Below, in pieces: positions 61,957-64,000 of a stretch of 64,000 nucleotides of DNA. A program made the translations under genes and the position numbers. Under the pieces are notes generated by a model. It was not told where the DNA came from, did not search any database, and was given only the letters and a program-made list of their open reading frames with translations. The first letter of the stretch is position 1. Each line of letters begins with the position of its first letter. Origin of the DNA: Antitrichia curtipendula (taxonomy: Eukaryota; Streptophyta; Bryopsida; Hypnales; Leucodontaceae); contig OX579640.1 of assembly GCA_951230915.1 (NCBI GenBank), positions 8,948,981 to 9,012,980 of the forward strand. Reading direction: 5' to 3'.

Positions 61957-64000
61957 GGATTAGATCCAATCCTCGGTACCCGGGCACGCTAGAGAAACCG
62001 ACCGGGTTTTCATCGCAGTCATCAGGAAAACCAGTTGGCGAACTCTGGGAAGGAGGCTCGGAGATCCCCGCTCCAATTTCGTTACGAGCAACCCTAGATC
62101 CAGGGGCTCACCTGACAGTATTAGGGTTCATTAACTCAACCGCTGCAGAGCCGTTGGTGGATTTTGGGGCTACCGGCATTTTCATGCACCCAGATTTTGC
62201 CGTAAAATGTCAAGCTGCAGTTACACCGAAAATGATACCTCGCGAAGTACGCGTTATTGATGGGAGAGAAATCATTTCTGGCTTAATTACTCATGAAGCC
62301 ATGGTGAATTTAAATATATTGAGACACCAAGAGATCCTGGTTGCGGATTTGACCAATACAGGAAAATATCCCTGCATCCTTGGAACCCCTTGGCCGGTGA
62401 AGCACGATCCCACAATTCGATGGGCGGAAAAGACAGTGATCTTTGATTCAGTTCATTGTCGAGAAAATTGTTTAAAAATCAAAGGGAACCAGGTAGGGTG
62501 TAAGGTACCGTCTATAATGAGACCGCACCTTCGCAACTCAGGAAAAGAAACCCCGGAACCTCGACCAACTCTGTTAGAATTGGAAGCGCCGAAGCTTTCA
62601 AGCGCAGGAATCACGGAACCCCGACAGCCTTGGAGTTACAAGTTAAGAGCACCAAAGCATTCCATAGTGTTTGCGGATGCTTTTAGATTGTCAATGAAAG
62701 GAGCTGAGATATATTCGTTGGTAATATCCGAAATGAATGAAGTGGAATTAAAAGGTGAATTGAGCCACGTCTTGGATGAATATGAAGATTTACATGGAGC
62801 TTTCAGTGAAAAATTCTCGAATGAATTGCCAGATCACGGAATTTCAGACATTAAAATCGAGTTTAAAGAAGGGCAAGAACCGAAAAACACAGGTTTACGA
62901 CCCATGTCCTCGGTTGAATTAGAAGAACTCTAAGCATATTTGGAAGAAAATTTAGGCAAGGATTGGATTCGGCGGTCTAAATCCCCAGTCTCAGCTCCAA
63001 TAGTCTTTGCATGGAAAAAATATGGCTCTATCCGAGTTTGCATTGACTATAGGAATTTAAATAGAGTTACCATACAAAATCGCTATCCGTTACCACTCAT
63101 CCCTGAGCTTACAGATCGGTTAGTGGGGGCTCGCATCTTTACAAAGCTTGATGTGAGACAGGCGTACCATCGCATTCGAATGGCCTTGGGCCATGAGTTT
63201 AAGACAGCTTTTAAAACACGTTATGGATTGTTTGAGTATTTAGTGATGCCTTTTGGCCTAATGAATGCACCCGCTCAATTTCAAGCTCACATGCAATATA
63301 TCTTCGCCGACCTTCTAGATATTTTGGTAGTTATTTATTTAGATGATATATTAATATTTTCTAAAGATTTGAATGAGCATAGACAGGTGGTTCGAGAGGT
63401 ACTTCAAAGATTATATAAACATGGGCTTTATGCAAAAGCCTCTAAATGCCAATTTCATTGCAAGTCCGTGGAATTTCTAGGGATGATAATTTCCTCTCAA
63501 GGTTTGGAAATGTGTAAAGATAAAGTTAAAACCATTGAAGATTGGCCAGTACCAAAAAATGTAAAAGAAGTTCAAGCATTTCTTGGGTTTGCAAATTTTT
63601 ACAAAAGATTTATCCATGGTTACTCACAAATGGCGGTTCCTTTGACTACATTAACCCGGAAAGATCACTTATTCATATGGAGTCAAGAAGCTGATAATGC
63701 ATTTAAACAAATTCGACTTCAATTTTCTCAAGCTCCGGTATTGTTACACCCTAATTTTCAACAACCTTTCACTATTGAAACTGATGCATCTGATACAGCT
63801 ACATGGGGCATTCTTTCCCAACAGGGTGACGACGGGCACCTTCACCCTTGTGCATACCGTAGCTCAAAAATGTCACCTATGGAACAAAATTATGATATTT
63901 ACGACAAAGAATTATTAAGCATTGTTCTTGCATTCCAAGATTGGAGAGTCTATCTAGAGGGCTCTCCCCATGAGGTCACGGTAATCTCAGACCACAAAAA
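61957..64000 (+). pseudogene. pol: Pol: protease, reverse transcriptase, start of RNase H
   Basis: Pol lies in a different frame from gag. Protease: LVDFGATGIF at about 62154-62183, where the usual D-S/T-G active site reads D-F-G. A TAA at 62931-62933 interrupts the frame just before the reverse transcriptase; after it the frame is open to base 64000. RT motifs include FTKLDVRQAYHRI, VMPFGLMNAPAQFQ and the catalytic YLDD at 63336-63347. RNase H begins around 63780 with TDASD. Lost protease residue plus the stop make this copy non-autonomous. Confidence 0.88.

Larger units (their letters stand above)
60387..64000 (+). mobile_element. Ty3/gypsy-type LTR retrotransposon, truncated by window end
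   Basis: A 5' LTR is followed by gag with a CCHC knuckle, then protease, reverse transcriptase and the beginning of RNase H in that order. The continuation with integrase and 3' LTR lies beyond base 64000. Two in-frame stops (61417-61419 and 62931-62933) and a changed protease active site show that this copy is defective. Family-level placement as Ty3/gypsy rests on the reverse transcriptase type and the short CCHC gag; the integrase position that would prove it is outside the window. Confidence 0.85.

Overview
The window reads as nuclear DNA of a land plant. Genes are split by GT-AG introns, there is a plant-type plastid ferredoxin variant (FdC1-like), a plant mTERF protein, an LRR receptor kinase, a STIG1-like secreted Cys-rich protein, an alpha-tubulin of plant type, and the long AT-rich gaps are full of MITEs and retroelements. 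The compact intron pattern, and a degraded MULE family that I associate with non-seed plants, suggest a bryophyte, lycophyte or fern rather than a flowering plant, but this is inference and the species cannot be fixed from the sequence.

Layout. 1-5000: a broken Mutator-like (MULE) transposase on the + strand, readable as a WRKY/GCM-like zinc finger, a DDE core and a C-terminal SWIM zinc finger, all interrupted by stops and frameshifts. 5000-10800: AT-rich DNA with duplicated and inverted repeats, including a nearly perfect 98-bp palindrome without spacer. 10833-13244 (-): a complete five-exon alpha-tubulin gene with a GC-rich upstream region. 14-25 kb: no gene found; a 588-bp TTAA-flanked element abuts a 2.4-kb CACTA-type element. 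26173-26655 (-): intronless FdC1-like ferredoxin. 29054-31769 (+): three-exon organellar mTERF-like gene. 32-37.5 kb: two copies of a 0.45-kb terminal-inverted-repeat element, a 128-bp hAT-type MITE with a perfect 8-bp target duplication, and a 5'-truncated poly(A) retroelement with target duplication. 38302-41230 (+): LRR receptor-like kinase of the non-RD type. 42-47 kb: two 222-bp CACTA-type MITEs and a second TTAA-flanked element. 48257-55605 (+): a 19-exon gene for a C2-domain plus class-3 lipase protein, whose exon chain keeps phase throughout. 57301-57759 (+): STIG1-like gene followed by a tandem duplication. 60387-64000 (+): Ty3/gypsy-type LTR retrotransposon with broken gag and pol, cut by the window end.

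The genes are independent housekeeping or signalling loci, not an operon or cluster with a shared task. I found no convincing new multi-gene system. The most unusual material is structural: the TTAA-bounded repeat family with CCYCTAAAG ends, the long palindrome, several precursor-like hairpins, and a set of MITEs whose target duplications can be read directly.
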